From Platynereis dumerilii (taxonomy: Eukaryota; Annelida; Polychaeta; Phyllodocida; Nereididae), in contig JAPTHN010000003.1 of assembly GCA_026936325.1 (NCBI GenBank), forward strand, positions 64,492,692 to 64,556,691: a stretch of DNA of 64,000 nucleotides, written 5' to 3'. Positions 13,001-25,640 of this stretch are shown one piece after another. The first letter of the stretch is position 1, and every line of letters begins with the position of its first letter. Position numbers and translations under genes: made by a program. The notes beneath the pieces are model-generated. The model ran no database searches. It saw only the letters and a program-made list of their open reading frames with translations, and had not been told where the DNA came from.

Positions 13001-15614
13001 GCACTGGAGACTTGGTTTGCCAAATCCGTGAAATGGAGCAGGTGGTCAAATATCTCCTCTGTTTCGGCTGCTGTTCTTTCGTATGGTCTGTAAAATACAA
13101 AGGTTTAATGTTCTGTTGATTTTATAGTGCTATAAATCACATATTTTTGTTTAAAAAACTGTGATCAAATGCTTTTTCAACTATGGCTATGGAATGGAAA
13201 ATATTTGTTAATTGCACCATAAAGATGACAATTGAGTGGTGCTGATGTCAAGCTCTCAAGGTCATTGTTTCCAAAAACAAACAATGCTATCAGCCAAAGA
13301 GGCGAGTCTTCTTGGTAAGAGGAGATGAGTATCTGGTTTGGGTGCGGGGCGACTAACCAACTGGTTATGAACTAAATGATACTGTGAAAACGGTATCAAG
13401 TCATTTCGTAGACACGCCAACTCGTAGACACACCAACTGGTAGACAACCAACTGGTAGACAGCCAACTAGTAGACACATAGGACTACCAACTGGTAGACA
13501 TCAAATGTAAAGGGATGGCCAAGCTGTAGACACAGACTTTTTGGTCAGTATAATATTACCAAGTCATTTTATTGTGTGTCAACGAGGTGGGTAATGGCTT
13601 TTTAAAGTAAAAATGCCGTGTCTACGACAGTGCATAAATACAGGACGTGAAGCCCCAAACATCCATCCATCTGTGTCTACGACATGGGGGATAGCTCTTA
13701 AATGTGTCTACGACTTGGTGTGTCTACGACTTGACTTGTATTTGTGAAAACACTACTTACAGTTTCTTCATGATTTGCCTGAGTGACTTTACCCTTCCCA
13801 GTATCTCCATCTGTTTCTTCTCCTGACGACTTTTGACCCGTAACTTGGAAGTGTGTTCTCGGATGTCGTGGCTGATTCTGTCCACCGGGTGTTTCACCTC
13901 TTCTTCTATTTCATCTTCTGAGTTGGTGGGGTCCCCTGGTTGTGAAAAAAATCGTAAATGATCATTTGGGCATGTTATGTCAGAAACAAGTTGTATATTT
14001 ATTTTCTCTGGAAAAAAAAAATCTGATATTATTCCATGGATTATGCCTGGGTGAGCCGGATCAGCCATTCTCAATTTCACTCCTGACCATGCAAAAATTA
14101 TTGACTGGAAGAATCCAGGGCAACTAAGGGGTGGAGACCCAAAAATTGTACTCCCAGTCTGGTTAAAATTTTCATCAAAAATGCTATTTTTGCACCACCC
14201 TGTAAAATGAAATAATAACTACCAACAAAAAAAATACAGAACACCCATGAAAAGTCACCTAGTCAACGTCAACGTGAGAGTTGGTTGATGAAAAAAAAAT
14301 CTGGAAAAATGGTCTTAAGACTTATCCAAATTATTTTGAAAGTGACCTAATATTTGTATACTGGGCGAAGGCCGAAGATGGTTTCCATTTACCTATCTTG
14401 ACCTAGTTTGCCTCCTTACCCATTGATTTGGATCCTGGCAATGTTGTCAGTGATGTTCTCCTGGTGCTTCTGTTCAATGAATGGACCGGAATTCCTTTCA
14501 ATTTCTCAGGCTGCACAAAAATTGACTTGTAATTTTCCATGAAAAGTCTGTGGGCCTCATCGGTGCTTGTCGGGTTAGAACTGCAATTGGTAAGACAATT
14601 TTGGCATAACTGTCATTGCGTTCGACAATGGCATTGACCTGTTACTAAAAGGAGTCTTCTTGCTTATAAATGTTTTGCAGTATAAGCAATTAGATCAATT
14701 ATATTTTATTAATTAATATTAATATGCAAATATATTTTAAAAATATTTCAAGCTATGTATGCTTGATGAAAATAGTGATCTGATGATGCATTCTTGATTT
14801 AAATGATAAATAGATCTTATTATAAGTTAATCCTACTCGTCTGATAATCCGTCAATAGATATGAGTTCCTTGAGCTTTCCATAGTCCACCACTGGTCTTT
14901 CGACACTGTCTGGAACTGTTAATGAAAGTGAAAAATAAAAAATTATATTGAAATGATGTATGAATGTGTAGCCATAGACGATCAGTCTCTTTGTAAAATA
15001 GTGGGCTGATAGCTTCCAAATATATTGCATCAATTGTTGTGATAATTAGCTTCAATGAGAGGGATAGATCCATGTTAAGGAAGACCAGTTAATAATGAGG
15101 GAGGGGGGGCTTGAAGTTCGATTTATTTCAAGCGCTAAGTCCCCAATCATTCATTCCTAAATCAAGCAACACCTTGTTAGGATACCCCCACAAGAAATTA
15201 TTTCGAGACTGCCCACTGTGCCCAGAAAAATTCATTTATTTCGCTGAAACTGAGCAAAAATTATTTATTTAAAAAAAAAAGCTCTCATCCCCTCCATATT
15301 AAATGGTCGTCTCTTATATTAATCTTGAGCAAATTAAAGACGTAAATGAAAGTGTACCTCATGCCCTCCACAACTATATAATGTGAATATCAAATTTGTA
15401 TGACCTTATAACTTGTATCTTGTTTTTAAAGTAAACATGTATCTAACCTTTTCCATGCTGAACACTTCTGCAGTTAATATTGTGCAATTAATTATGCATG
15501 TGTAACTTGAAAAGAAAATATAAGTGTGCACTTACTTTGAAACCCTGGTGCTAGTTTATCCCTCTGACTCCAGGTATTGACAGCATCGTTTTTCTCAACT
15601 TTTACTAAAGCCAT
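7053..15614 (-). CDS. CNBD1: CNBD1-like cyclic nucleotide-binding-domain protein, 12 exons, complete
   Basis: Exons in transcript order: 15614-15536, 14915-14837, 14580-14420, 13935-13761, 13087-12939, 9601-9468, 9073-9012, 8862-8784, 8586-8418, 8216-8107, 7780-7630, 7249-7053. All introns are GT-AG, phases agree at every junction, and the total is 1545 nt (514 aa). Matches to human CNBD1 from memory run in order: an N-terminal YGKLKELISIDG block, AHRLFMENY, LPYERT, WHILLKGTMRPQ, ESFGTLEKV, APFIGIIKKGTCHVLRQ and MGKLGANESFGEVSLM, ending in GKWAK. The last two blocks form the beta-roll of a cNMP-binding fold, about residues 366-425. The phosphate cassette keeps FGE but has PMTC where cAMP-binding proteins have PRAA, so the ligand-contacting arginine is missing, as I recall for human CNBD1. 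Canonical cyclic nucleotide binding is therefore doubtful, and function is unknown. Intron 5 (9602-12938) holds a large minisatellite. The gene lies tail-to-head with AOAH copy 1. The start Met is the first in exon 1. Family assignment is fairly sure; orthology rests on memory. Confidence 0.82.
9848..10030. repeat. 183-bp direct repeat, left copy flanking the minisatellite
   Basis: Repeated at 12377-12559 at a constant offset of 2529 bp with a single difference seen by eye. It starts with short GTGTCGGAG-type motifs and ends at a GATA tract. Left and right copies bracket the 19-bp array. Confidence 0.93.
10021..10146. repeat. GATA microsatellite
   Basis: About 13 GATA units at 10022-10075 and a second degenerate block near 10111-10146, between the left flank repeat and the 19-bp array. 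Confidence 0.95.
10213..12376. repeat. 19-bp minisatellite, about 114 copies
   Basis: The unit is close to GCAAGTGTTGGCACCGGGT, with variation mainly at the CACC/CAAC/CACG/CAAT position. The first five or so units are a divergent form (GTAATGTTGCCATTGGGT). It lies in intron 5 of the CNBD1-like gene. Because 19 is not a multiple of 3 and the unit has no stop in any frame, all six frames stay open for hundreds of codons; the resulting 400-800 aa frames are artefacts. Confidence 0.97.
12377..12559. repeat. 183-bp direct repeat, right copy flanking the minisatellite
   Basis: Partner of 9848-10030. The right copy lacks the long GATA tract that follows the left copy. Near-identity implies a young duplication or gene-conversion-like event. 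Confidence 0.93.
13397..13738. mobile_element. inverted-repeat element made of GTAGACAC-type short repeats
   Basis: The left half carries five or six copies of a CCAACTGGTAGACA-like unit (TCGTAGACAC at the outer edge). The right half carries the same motif inverted (GTGTCTACGACTTG, four copies), so the two halves can pair. It lies in intron 4 of the CNBD1-like gene. No protein frame; probably a non-autonomous transposon. Confidence 0.6.
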
Positions 15615-16231
15615 GTTGTGATTTCTTGTACTTTCTTACTTGATCAACCTTAGATCAATCTGGTCAATATTGTTTACCTCACCATGTCTAGCAACCCAGT
15701 CTTGTGCTAGTGGTGTATTTGCTCACAGGGTGGCATGCTTGATTCAGTTGATTGTATTGAATTTACTGCCAATTGGTATTGAAGTCACCTAGTGGTGATT
15801 ATTGGATTATTGGACTTATTGATCCCAATCGATCCCAATCCATAAATACTATTTACTAACGAGATTGGATAAGAATTAATTATCATCTAAAAATGTATCT
15901 TGATTGATTTGATTCTGAGGTTATGGATTTTTTTTACAATATCTATAATTGTAGTTTATAACAAAATATAATACATTCCAAAATCAATGAGGCCCTGTGG
16001 TTGGAATCATTCTATAAAAGGCAACTCACCACACTCATATCAAGATGAAACTCACATGCTATTGCATAGAATTTCAAACAATTGAATTTGATAATAAGGA
16101 TGCACACAGCATCTGATTTCCAGTTTATTTGAAAAGTGTAAATCATTAATCAATGAAGAAAATGGAATATTTTAACAAATCTGAAGTTTATTATGTGTTA
16201 GACCACTTTCCAAATTACAGAACAATCTAAT
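15615..16231. other. spacer between CNBD1-like and AOAH copy 1
   Basis: About 620 bp that must contain the CNBD1-like promoter/5' UTR and the end of AOAH copy 1. It is AT-rich with no CpG cluster, TATA box or repeat that I could identify. Confidence 0.4.
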
Positions 16232-16237
16232 TTTATT
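16232..16237 (-). promoter_or_regulatory. poly(A) signal of AOAH copy 1
   Basis: AATAAA on the minus strand, about 57 nt after the TAA stop. It is the first canonical hexamer downstream of the gene; use is inferred. Confidence 0.55.
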
Positions 16238-16294
16238 CACATATCACATGTCTTCACATATATAATATAGCACATATGAAATGTGTTAATTTCC

Positions 16295-19200
16295 TTATTC
16301 ATAGCCTCCTTGGTCTCCGAACAGTTGAATAATCCTCTGATTGTTGGGATTAATCTCTCCAAGGACATGGGGGAAGTCCCTCTCCAGAATCTCCCAGATT
16401 TTGGCGGCAAACGCTTTTTGGCCGAGCTGAAACACAATTGATATTATTTATATCATTAATCACAGCCAGAGAAATACAAGTGATTACTTTCCGTTGTACA
16501 GGAGCATCAGTGATGTCACTGTATGTCTTTTCTTTTTTTTCGAAATTGGTAGGAAATTGTCGCTGAGAGACATTTGACATTGTAATTGTTAATTTGTAAT
16601 TACACTCAGTTATGCACTACACGTCTGCGACGTGGGCATGATATTCAATATTCTTCCACACTGATACAGCTCAGGGCAGCCATAGAACAGCGCCCATGGG
16701 CAGAGTCTTGAGGAACATTGCCAAAAAATGCTGTAGCATTCTCCAGTGTTGGTGGCCGCCATGTGATGAAGAGACTAGGAGTCTGGCGCGTACCCTATTC
16801 TTTTAGGGATGTCCAGGGTCTTTCAGTGATGATATGACATTCCCTGACATACTTGGATAGATAGATAGATAGATATGGTAAGTGCAGCCCTCTAAGCCCA
16901 GTTCTGGGCGCTCGCGAGGGTTGATTGATGAGATGGGAGAGAGAGCGGGAGTCCTCAACATGTTACACATCTTTTACTTGCCCAGCATAGACACTGATAC
17001 AAGGGGCCGCCAATTTAACGTCTCATCCGAACGACATCCATCTGGGATTTTGCTCACGAAGGTCCACTGAAAATTTTGCTTTCCCCAACCGGGGTTCGAA
17101 CCCATGCAGGCAAAGTAAAGACCTTCAGCAGAGCAGGCGGGAACCTTAACCACTTGGCTACCCAGCAGCAAGTGTATGACTCACCAGTCCTACGTATCTG
17201 TTGAATATAATTTTTGACTTTTACTTTCGAGACAAGATGTAAGTCTTCATCATTCTCACCTGGCTTGGATGGAAACCGTCCACAATCTCGATGAGTTGCC
17301 AGGCTGTGTTTGGTCCGTGCTCTGCCTCCCACTCTTCCATTACTTTGCGGAAAGAAGGAAAAAAAATATATTAGAAAATAACACTGCAGTTCAGGCTCAT
17401 CTTTGCATAGTAAGTCTTACTCTAAATGTCTATTATAATAAAAGCAAAAATTAGTACCTGGAAAACAGAAAAAACAGAAGAGTTTTGAGTATGGAGTGGA
17501 ATTTCAGGGTTCCCACAGTCATGGAAAGTCATGGAAAAAAATAGTGGTCATGGAAAGTCATGCAAAAGTCATGGAAAATCAAAATATTTTGATATGTCCT
17601 GGAAAATACAAATTTTTACTACGATTCGCGCTGAAATTTAACACATTTGGGGCTTATGGTAGTTGGATGGTTGATCGGATGGCCGGCCAGTGAACGATGG
17701 TCATCGTGTGAATTCATTTCGGAGTGAATCTCAACCTCAATGAGTAAGACATTAGTCACGGAAAATCCGAAAATTGGTCATGGAAAGTCATGGAAAAGTC
17801 ATGGAATTCCCGTTGTAAGATTTTGTGGGAAGCTTGAATTTGAAGTTTGAACCTATGTCCGGATGTACATGTCATAGAATATGCTACTCTACGGAGTGTC
17901 TTTGCAGTGTTGGCCATTGTACTATTTATAGGCAGACCCTCGAGGTAATATATTGCTGCATTGTGGCAATATAATTTTATTGGCAAGTGGATTTTGCAGG
18001 AACACATGATGGCAAATGTGGGAGGTTTTAAAGAGCCGGGCATGCTGAAGTAAATTGAGACGTTTGACGGTGACTTTTAATTGGTTAGAGCCTTGGAAAG
18101 AAGAAAGCGTCAGGAGTGCATTTGAAACTGCCAGTAGAGGGCCACAAGCGTTATAGTAATAGGAAGGATATTTTATTTACCTTCTACAGCAGGGAAATCA
18201 AAGTATATCATATCAAAATTGTTGTATTGGCCTCCATTGGCTACTTCAGAGATGGCTACGTCCAGCTCAGCAGCTCGCTAAGAAACAAAAATTAGAGATA
18301 TAATATTACCAGTATTTCAGTCTGAGTATTCAATTATATATTCATAGTATAACTGTATAAGTGAATATGTCACTTAAACAATATTAAACTGTTTATATTT
18401 TAGTTAGTATTACTTCAAATAAATTGTCTGATGTTAATTGAAGGTACCTGAGAAGTGAGGTCTCTCAATGTCTCATTTGCATTCATCCATCCGGTACAAG
18501 GGGACAACTGTGAAAAAAAACATGAATTAATTTCAGTAATTTACCTCACACATGATGTGCAGATACTTGTAAGGTAACTGCCTGCCGCTGACGAGGTGCC
18601 CACCTAGAATTGTTAAAGAGAGGCTTGGGCAAGGAGAGGCAGTTCAACCAAACAATGGCAGCTTTATTAACGTATTAACTCAATGAATATTTTTCTGGTT
18701 TCGCCCTCTTATGAAAGAAACAACTGCCGTAAAACGGGGTAAAGTTGGCAATCTGGGGAAAAGTTGGCCGGCTATTTTAACCCACTTAATGGCAGAAATG
18801 CCAACTTTCCTCACTGACACTGGTGGAAAATTTGCCGAAGAAACCTGTATCAGTGAGAAAAGTAGACATTTCATCCGTTAAGTTGGTTAAAATAGCTGAC
18901 CAACCTTCCCCCAGATTGCCAACTTTACCCCGTTTTATGGTAAGTTAACGAAACCACAAGATATTCTTCAAATGTTAACCTGGAGACAGTTTAGGTATTC
19001 GTAGAGATCCTCGTAAGTGGCGTCTTGCCTCACTTCTCCCAGTGGGTGGATTCTGTCGTATAGATTATCGTAGAGGACTCTTCCGTCCACAAGTCCTGTC
19101 AGGATGACATGGCTTCCGGCTGGGATTGTATCATCCTGGAGGAGAGGGAAAATGTAATGAGACACTTATAAATAAGAAACAAAGTTGAAATGCAGACCAT

Positions 19201-22200
19201 GTTGAATTTGGATGAACATTCATGAACATTCATCAGTTCATGAACATTCATCGAAGTCTGTCAACAGGTCACCAAATGCGGTTCATGAACTCAGGTCATG
19301 AAAAATTCATCATCTCAGGTTCATAAACTTTGATGAATTATGATGGACAAAAATTTAAAAAATAGTGTATTTGGTGAAATCTCTGTGGGATGATTCATGG
19401 ATTTTTTTAAATGTCCACCTGTTGGATCAAGTTGGAACTCTAATGTCTAATCACCTTGTGGTTTGACTCATAATTAAAATTCAAATCACCTAGTGTTTAT
19501 AATGAATGACCTTACCAAGTAGTCACTCTCGTGAATGGACTTACCAAGTAGGCCAGAGTCTCCAGCAGCCTCTCCTTCATTTGTTCTGGGGTAGTCATGC
19601 CAGATAAAGTGTCTTTTCGACTGCAAAACAAAATTTTATCAAACAGTTTGTTGGTCTATTCTGCCTTTAGAACGGATAAATCGGAAATTCTTTGAATTTG
19701 TAAAAAATTTAAAAAGTTAAATTTCACTGTTACCCATTGCAGACATCATTTCCAATAATTGACAGCATTACAAAAAGAGGGTTATCCTCTTCTTGGTTTC
19801 TTGCAAGTCTGAAAAGAATTCTGCCTTTTGAATGTTCTGCTTGGCACTCAAGAGTTCTCATTAAATGCAGCTTAAATGTGCATATTGATTAATTTTTGCT
19901 TATAGTTAACATAGATTTTAAAACAGAGGAATCAGAAAGCAAGATCTTCTAATTTTCTTTGTGTGGAAAATATAGGTATGTTGTTTTTAAAACTGAGGCC
20001 ACACAAATTGATTCTTAGCTTCTCGGACCCGCCGACACAATAGATTTTCTGCCGATGGAAAAAAAATATATAAAGAATAATAATTTTTTTTTGACATGTA
20101 TTAAAAAAAAAAGTCTACTTTTTTTTTTGTCCTACTGACCGAACCTAGAAAAAGTGCCTTGAGAAGATCCGAGAAGCTAAAAATCAATTATGTGTGGCCT
20201 GATTGCAATTGAAAATTTTATGTATTTTGAAGGAAACTTACGTCGGGGTGAATCTCATGAGGTTGCTAGATTTTCCACCTGGTGAAAGAGAAAATATATA
20301 TGGCATTTATGTACCTTTTTTATTATTTTGAAATAGCGTTTATTTATTGTAATGCATCTTGCAGTGGTGCACACATTTTGAGACAGTAATTGTGCAGCCT
20401 TGAACAATTTTTCCCACGGATTTGACTCAATCTAATAACTATCGGCTCCAGAAATTTTATTTTGTCAGAAAGAAGTTGGTACCCACCATTTCTTGCAATG
20501 TTCTGGAAGTCCCTATGAATGCATCTGTTTCTGTCCAGCATTCTCAAGTAAACTGAATCAGTAGTTCCGTCAATGATTGGCGCTGTGATGTTCTTATATC
20601 CTGCAAGAAACTTTACAGTCAATAAAACAGAAGTGATCACTCCAAAATATCAATAGGCCTATACATGTAAAAGATAGGACCTGAGAGATGAGTGGTCACT
20701 TATCTTTTTTGACAGAGAATTGTGATCCTAAGCCGGTTGCATTCAAGACAGTGATTTGACCAGAAACCAAGATTCAGATTTGACAATGTGATCTACTTTT
20801 TAAAATTATTTACAGTCATGACAGGTAATTGTGATCTAAAAACTGGTTACAGTCATGACATGACATTGTCATTGTGATCTATTAACTGGATACCTTTATG
20901 ACAGGGATCTATGAACTGGTTACATTCATGACAGAGGTTGTGATCTATAATCTGGTTATGGTCATGATGGGGAATTATGGTCTATAAACCGGTTACATTT
21001 GTGACCGAGAATTGTGATCTATGAACTGGTTTATATATAACATTCATGAAAAGAATTGTGATCTATAAACCGGAGACATCCTTGCCAAAGAATTGTTTGA
21101 TCTATAAACCGGTTACATTCACGACAGAGGATTGTGATCTATGAAGTTATGTACTAGTTACATTCTTGACAGAATTGTAATGTGATGTCTAAAGCAGTTA
21201 CATTATTGATGGAGAATTTTCGTATAAACTGGATTCTTGACAGAAATTGTGTTCTATAGACTGGTTACATTCTTGACACAATAGCGGCCTATAAACTGGT
21301 TACATTACAGCATTAGCTTGGTACAGTGGTCCTGCTAACTGATAAACGTGTTACCAGTCTGCTTTTTGCACACGGATGCAGTGAGTGCCAGTGAGGCTGC
21401 AGAATGGTGAGATTTAAGTGTCAACTCATCATAGAGTACCCCTGTGAAATGTTTTAGCTGATAAGATATTTTAAATTTGATTCACCTGTGGCTGATGATG
21501 TCATTGGGAAGTCAAATTCATTTGCCAAAATATATGGCAGATACGAAAAGGCTTCCTGTAATGGGAAATAGACAGATAGACATATTTACATGCAAATAGA
21601 TAGATGCATATACTTATTTTAATAGGAAAAATGAGGTGACACGAATACATACCTTGTTGATAAGTGATGGAGTCAGCCATTCTTTTGGAATGTGGAAATG
21701 AGCTCCGGCAGAATCTCCGAGAATCATGATGCCCAAATTTGCTTGGCCGCCGCACAGTTCGTCTTCGTAAGTAAAACCTGTTTCTTCATCAACTCCCTGG
21801 AAAATTTAGTGAATACTATGTTGTAAAAGTATGCTCAAAGAGCATTTGACAGTGTTTGTACATATAGCGGCTAGTTTTTGAGTGAGTTAATATTCTTACA
21901 TAGATTCCATTGCAGTTTGAGTCAGATTCAGCATCTCCATTTTCAGGTCTGCGAAATGAAGAAAGTAAATTGATCACAATGAAATGTGAAGAATTATATA
22001 GTCAGGCTCAGTTGCTTAATTTGTGAATTTTTGCTTTGAACTTACATTCTCCCTGGGTAAACGGTTGCTGAGTTGTCATTGCAGTCCTTTCCTCTCCAGT
22101 CTGATCCTCTCAGAGGCTGTGAAGAAGACAGGTAAAGTAAAGTAAAGTAAAATACTGAACGCAGGCTTCTGCAGAAGCCTCTAAGTTCAGATCTATGTTA

Positions 22201-25200
22201 AAGTTTGTGCTGCGGTAATAACCACAGGGGTTTTTGCACCAATATTTTTGTTATTTAAATATAACTACATATATTATATTATAAATTTGTATCTTACACA
22301 AAGATATTAGGTGCAAAAACCCCTATGGTAATAACTAGGTATTGTACTTGAATAGTTAAGTATCTGGACTAGGTTAATATACTCGAATAATGGACTAGGT
22401 AATTGTACTTGAATAATGGGCGAACTAGATATAACCGTCTAATAATAATAATAATGGACGAACTAGATATCAGTCTATGAACGTATATACAGTAACTACA
22501 GTAATATAAAAAGATCCTTTGGCATGTTAATCCGCAGGGTCTGGGTTACAATTAATAATCCCTCGCAGGTAGTTAAACAATTTTAGATGAATGTATAATA
22601 TGAATTGAATTTTACTGACCAATTCATGGTTTAAGGTATGGAGAATTTTATTGGGGTGCAAAATGAGCAAATTGACGGTGCTTGCAAACTTGGCGCCTAG
22701 CTCATATGTTGTAGGGACTCCCTGGGACCATGATGGGAAAGATTGCCTATTTAATTGGCATATTCACATAGACCCTTATAAATTTCTTATAGAACATAAT
22801 TTTGTAGGCCTTATTTGGTGTCTTACCCGAAATTCTCATTGCAGCATTTTATCACTGCCTTTTCTAATTCCAAGTCTTGTTCCCCGTTTAAAATTATTTA
22901 GGGTCTTATTTAAATAAGTATACATTGACTTGGAATGCATAGAACTTGAGAATAAATTAATGATCTCCAATTTTTTATGGGCTAGGTTATCTCAGAGACT
23001 TTCACTTTGACATTAGATAAACATAGACTGACCGCGACAGTGCTGAACTTATCTCCATCAACGTCACTAAATGGAAGATTGTTCGAAAGTCTGCAATTGA
23101 AATAAAAACAAGAAACATATGTCAAGTGTACAAATTCCCTACCAATTAATGAACAGCTGTGTAGAAACGAAACGTAACAACAACAAAAAAGTTGTTGTGC
23201 ATAGCAAATAATACATTTTTTAAGGGAGATTCTTAACCTATATGCAAGCATCAAAACGTACCTTTCGATTGCTTCGCAGATTTCTTTAAATCCAGGTAGG
23301 TCGCAAATTTCGATCCTAGATCCAAACTGCAATAAAATTTGTGATTAATTTCTGGCGAATTCATAGATTTCAGAAACGGTACCTTATGATTGACTTGGAG
23401 TCAAATTTGATTAGCTACTACTGAAGGGTTAACAAACATGTCAGGTGACCTTTCAAGGCTGTGAAAAGTTTTTTCATAAGTCCGCTGAAATTGTTTTTAT
23501 GCTGTTATTCGTTGGAATTTCTGCAATGCTGCTTTGTTTTATCATCATCAAAAAAGTAAGTGAGTATGTTTTAATTTTTTCATTGTATTCTTTATTTTTC
23601 TCTTAAGACTGCATATTTGAAGGGAGGTACTCAATGCTCTTACCTTCTGACGGAATTCTGCTAATCTTCTGCTGTTTGAGTGGTGATAAAATCGACGAGA
23701 CTGGAAAAATATTATTTTAAAAATTTATCATGAAATACCATACATGGTTATGGGGGATAGGAGGAAAATAATACTTAACAATTTAATCAAGTTTTGTTTT
23801 GGGGATTACAATTAACTTATTATTTTAGGAGTTAGGTTATGAATTTTTTGCTGCAGACTTTTAATATCAAATTAACAATATTGCCAGGTATACCCCTGCC
23901 CCTATTCCAACTATAAAGTTGTCTTTTGATTCAGGACTTTTCATAAGTGGTGCGGCAGGAGTTGGCAAAACCTGCAGTGTAGAGTGAGTAGTTTCTCAAG
24001 AAGCAAATTTTAAGAACTGATCTGAAAACATCTGTATTTAATGTAACATATCAAAGGAAGATTGTATAGGTCATAGTGTTGGTTAGCCTTAAAATAGGGA
24101 TTGTGTTTAGTTCACTCCTACCTCTGGTAAAGGATAAAGATGGCAAAATCCTTCTTCCGGTTCAACGAAACAGATTCCAAGAGAGTGACAGGCCAAGTCT
24201 ATGCTGCCCAACTCTTCGTATCTGAGAAATTATGTTGTTATTCATGAAAAGGTTTTGATAAAAAAGTTTTCTGTAATCTGTCGAGTTGCAAATAAGATGT
24301 GATATGAATACTCAATTCGAAATGGGGGGAGGTTGACATTAATCATAGAGGTTGCGGGTGAAGTAAGTTAATTCACAAATTGTCTTTGTTTGTAAAGACA
24401 CTAACTATGGATAGTGATTCTTCAGCGAAACTGTTTCAGAAAAGTGTGTGAAGTTTTCCTTGAAGCATGTCTTACACTTAGTTTCCATCTATAAACATAA
24501 TCAGCCAAAAAGACAAGAATACCTAACAGTGACACTTTATTTTAATTCAGCTTTCATATATTACTGATCTGAACACAGAGGTCCAATGACCTGCATTCAG
24601 TAATTTACTTATTCTGTTTCAATCATCCTTCTCTGTCCTAATCTGCCTACTCCTAATCAGCTTGTAAAGTTAGTTTTTTTAAAAATATAATTAAATTCAG
24701 AATTTCCTATTGTTTGATACAAAATAAATTTCTTAATGTTATTTTTAAATTGTAGAGCCCCAATCATCTGTCCTTCCAATAACTATAATTTTCTCACATC
24801 ATTCTGTGCTGTATTGAGGTTCATGTACTCACAATTCAGTAATAACAGGTGCGAATTCTCCCATAGCATTTTTACATGCCGTGTTGAAGATTCCTTCTGG
24901 AATGAGATCGCACAATCTGTCGAACTCCTCCTGGATGGAAGAATCGTGAAGGATGGCCAGTTGGTCCATGATTCCTGTCAAGGCTACGCATACTGGAATG
25001 TTGAAACATGAGTGACTGTTTCAGGAAATTTGATTTTGTTTTGTGTTCTGTTGTGCAGGGCTGCTTGTGTGCTTGCAAAAGGTAATATCTCCCGAGATGA
25101 AATGAGTTGAAATGTTTGCAATGTCTTCTTTTGTACAAACTAAAGTCCTTTAAACCCTTCTATTGGTCTTTTTAATCTGATTTATTTTCAATATGAAATT

Positions 25201-25640
25201 GTATCAAATGCCTTGCCAGAAGGTCAAATATATTTGAAACTGAGTACCAAGTGGGTTGAGATAGACTCTTTCAATTTTTCCAATTTAAATGTTCATTATT
25301 GATATGCAGCAACATGATCAACATTAAAAGTCAGAAATAACAAAAATGTTTGAATTACAATGCAATGTAATTTCCTTTTAAAAGCATGCTGACATGAATT
25401 CCAGTATTTTTAACATGTTGAAAGTAGGAAACGACATTGAGCGAGTTAGAGTGTTGCACCGCAGGACTCTAGTTGCTGATGTATTTTTAAAAAGAAAAGT
25501 GCAGTCCTTCCTGATTAATGATTCAAACTTTTTTTACCTGCACATCCAGCGCCTCCATTAACAGCACTATTGACTTGGTCTGTTGCAGAAAACCACAAAA
25601 GTAAAATGAGAAGCAAACTGGAGAGTCGTAGCACCTCCAT
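16295..25640 (-). CDS. AOAH: acyloxyacyl hydrolase, tandem copy 1 (568 aa, 19 exons, complete)
   Basis: Exons in transcript order: 25640-25538, 24992-24833, 24221-24122, 23700-23644, 23326-23262, 23090-23033, 22116-22046, 21948-21900, 21796-21653, 21555-21486, 20600-20487, 20278-20242, 19808-19734, 19620-19545, 19135-18980, 18507-18448, 18277-18181, 17342-17260, 16426-16295. All are GT-AG with matching phases; 1707 nt. AOAH is a secreted or lysosomal lipase that removes the secondary acyl chains of lipid A and so detoxifies LPS. The order of parts is the family's: signal peptide (about 1-22), saposin-B domain with paired Cys (about 33-120, the small subunit), a calcium-binding segment (DVDGDKFS, RGKDCND, DSNCNGIY; about 172-221), then an SGNH-type hydrolase. 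Ser250 lies in GDSAGAHFHI, Asn363 in IGNDVC, and Asp519/His522 in DGFHP. The C-terminus ends FGDQGGYE, against human FGDQGGH. Human AOAH is 575 aa. No break was seen, so it is probably active. The start is the first Met before a clear signal peptide. Confidence 0.96.
16857..17168 (-). mobile_element. tRNA-derived SINE in the last AOAH copy 1 intron
   Basis: Reading the minus strand, the head is tRNA-like: an A box in GTAGCCAAGTGGTTAAGG (near 17160) and a perfect B box GGTTCGAACCC (near 17100). The body contains GGATGAGACGTTAAA, a conserved block I recall from several marine-animal SINEs. The tail is a (TATC)n tract at 16857-16874. Total about 310 bp. The order of head, body and simple tail is diagnostic of a SINE; the subfamily is not identified. 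Confidence 0.8.
17502..17840. mobile_element. element with GTCATGGAAA repeats and short inverted ends
   Basis: Repeats of GTCATGGAAA(A) at both sides, with ends that pair imperfectly (TTCAGGGTTCCCACA at left; reverse complement of the right end TTCAAGCTTCCCACA). It lies in intron 17 of AOAH copy 1. Probably a MITE; superfamily unknown. Confidence 0.5.
18727..18940. mobile_element. 214-bp hairpin MITE
   Basis: Arms of about 57 bp, starting CCGTAAAACGGGGTAAAGTT and ending in its near-perfect reverse complement, with most positions paired. It lies in intron 15 of AOAH copy 1. No target duplication was clear. Confidence 0.8.
20725..21310. repeat. degenerate tandem repeat, unit about 37-43 bp
   Basis: Some 13 irregular units of the form GTGATCTATAAACTGGTTAC then ATTCATGACAGAGAATT, within intron 10 of AOAH copy 1. 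Strong unit divergence indicates an old array. Confidence 0.8.
22213..22340. mobile_element. short AT-rich hairpin MITE
   Basis: CAGGGGTTTTTGCACC (22225-22240) is inverted as GGTGCAAAAACCCCT (22310-22324), with GGTAATAAC-type sequence beyond both arms and an AT-rich loop. It lies in intron 6 of AOAH copy 1. Confidence 0.6.

Noticed and set aside
17080-17168. Possible functional tRNA gene
   Set aside because: A and B boxes are present, but it continues into a SINE body and simple-repeat tail, and the acceptor stem does not close.
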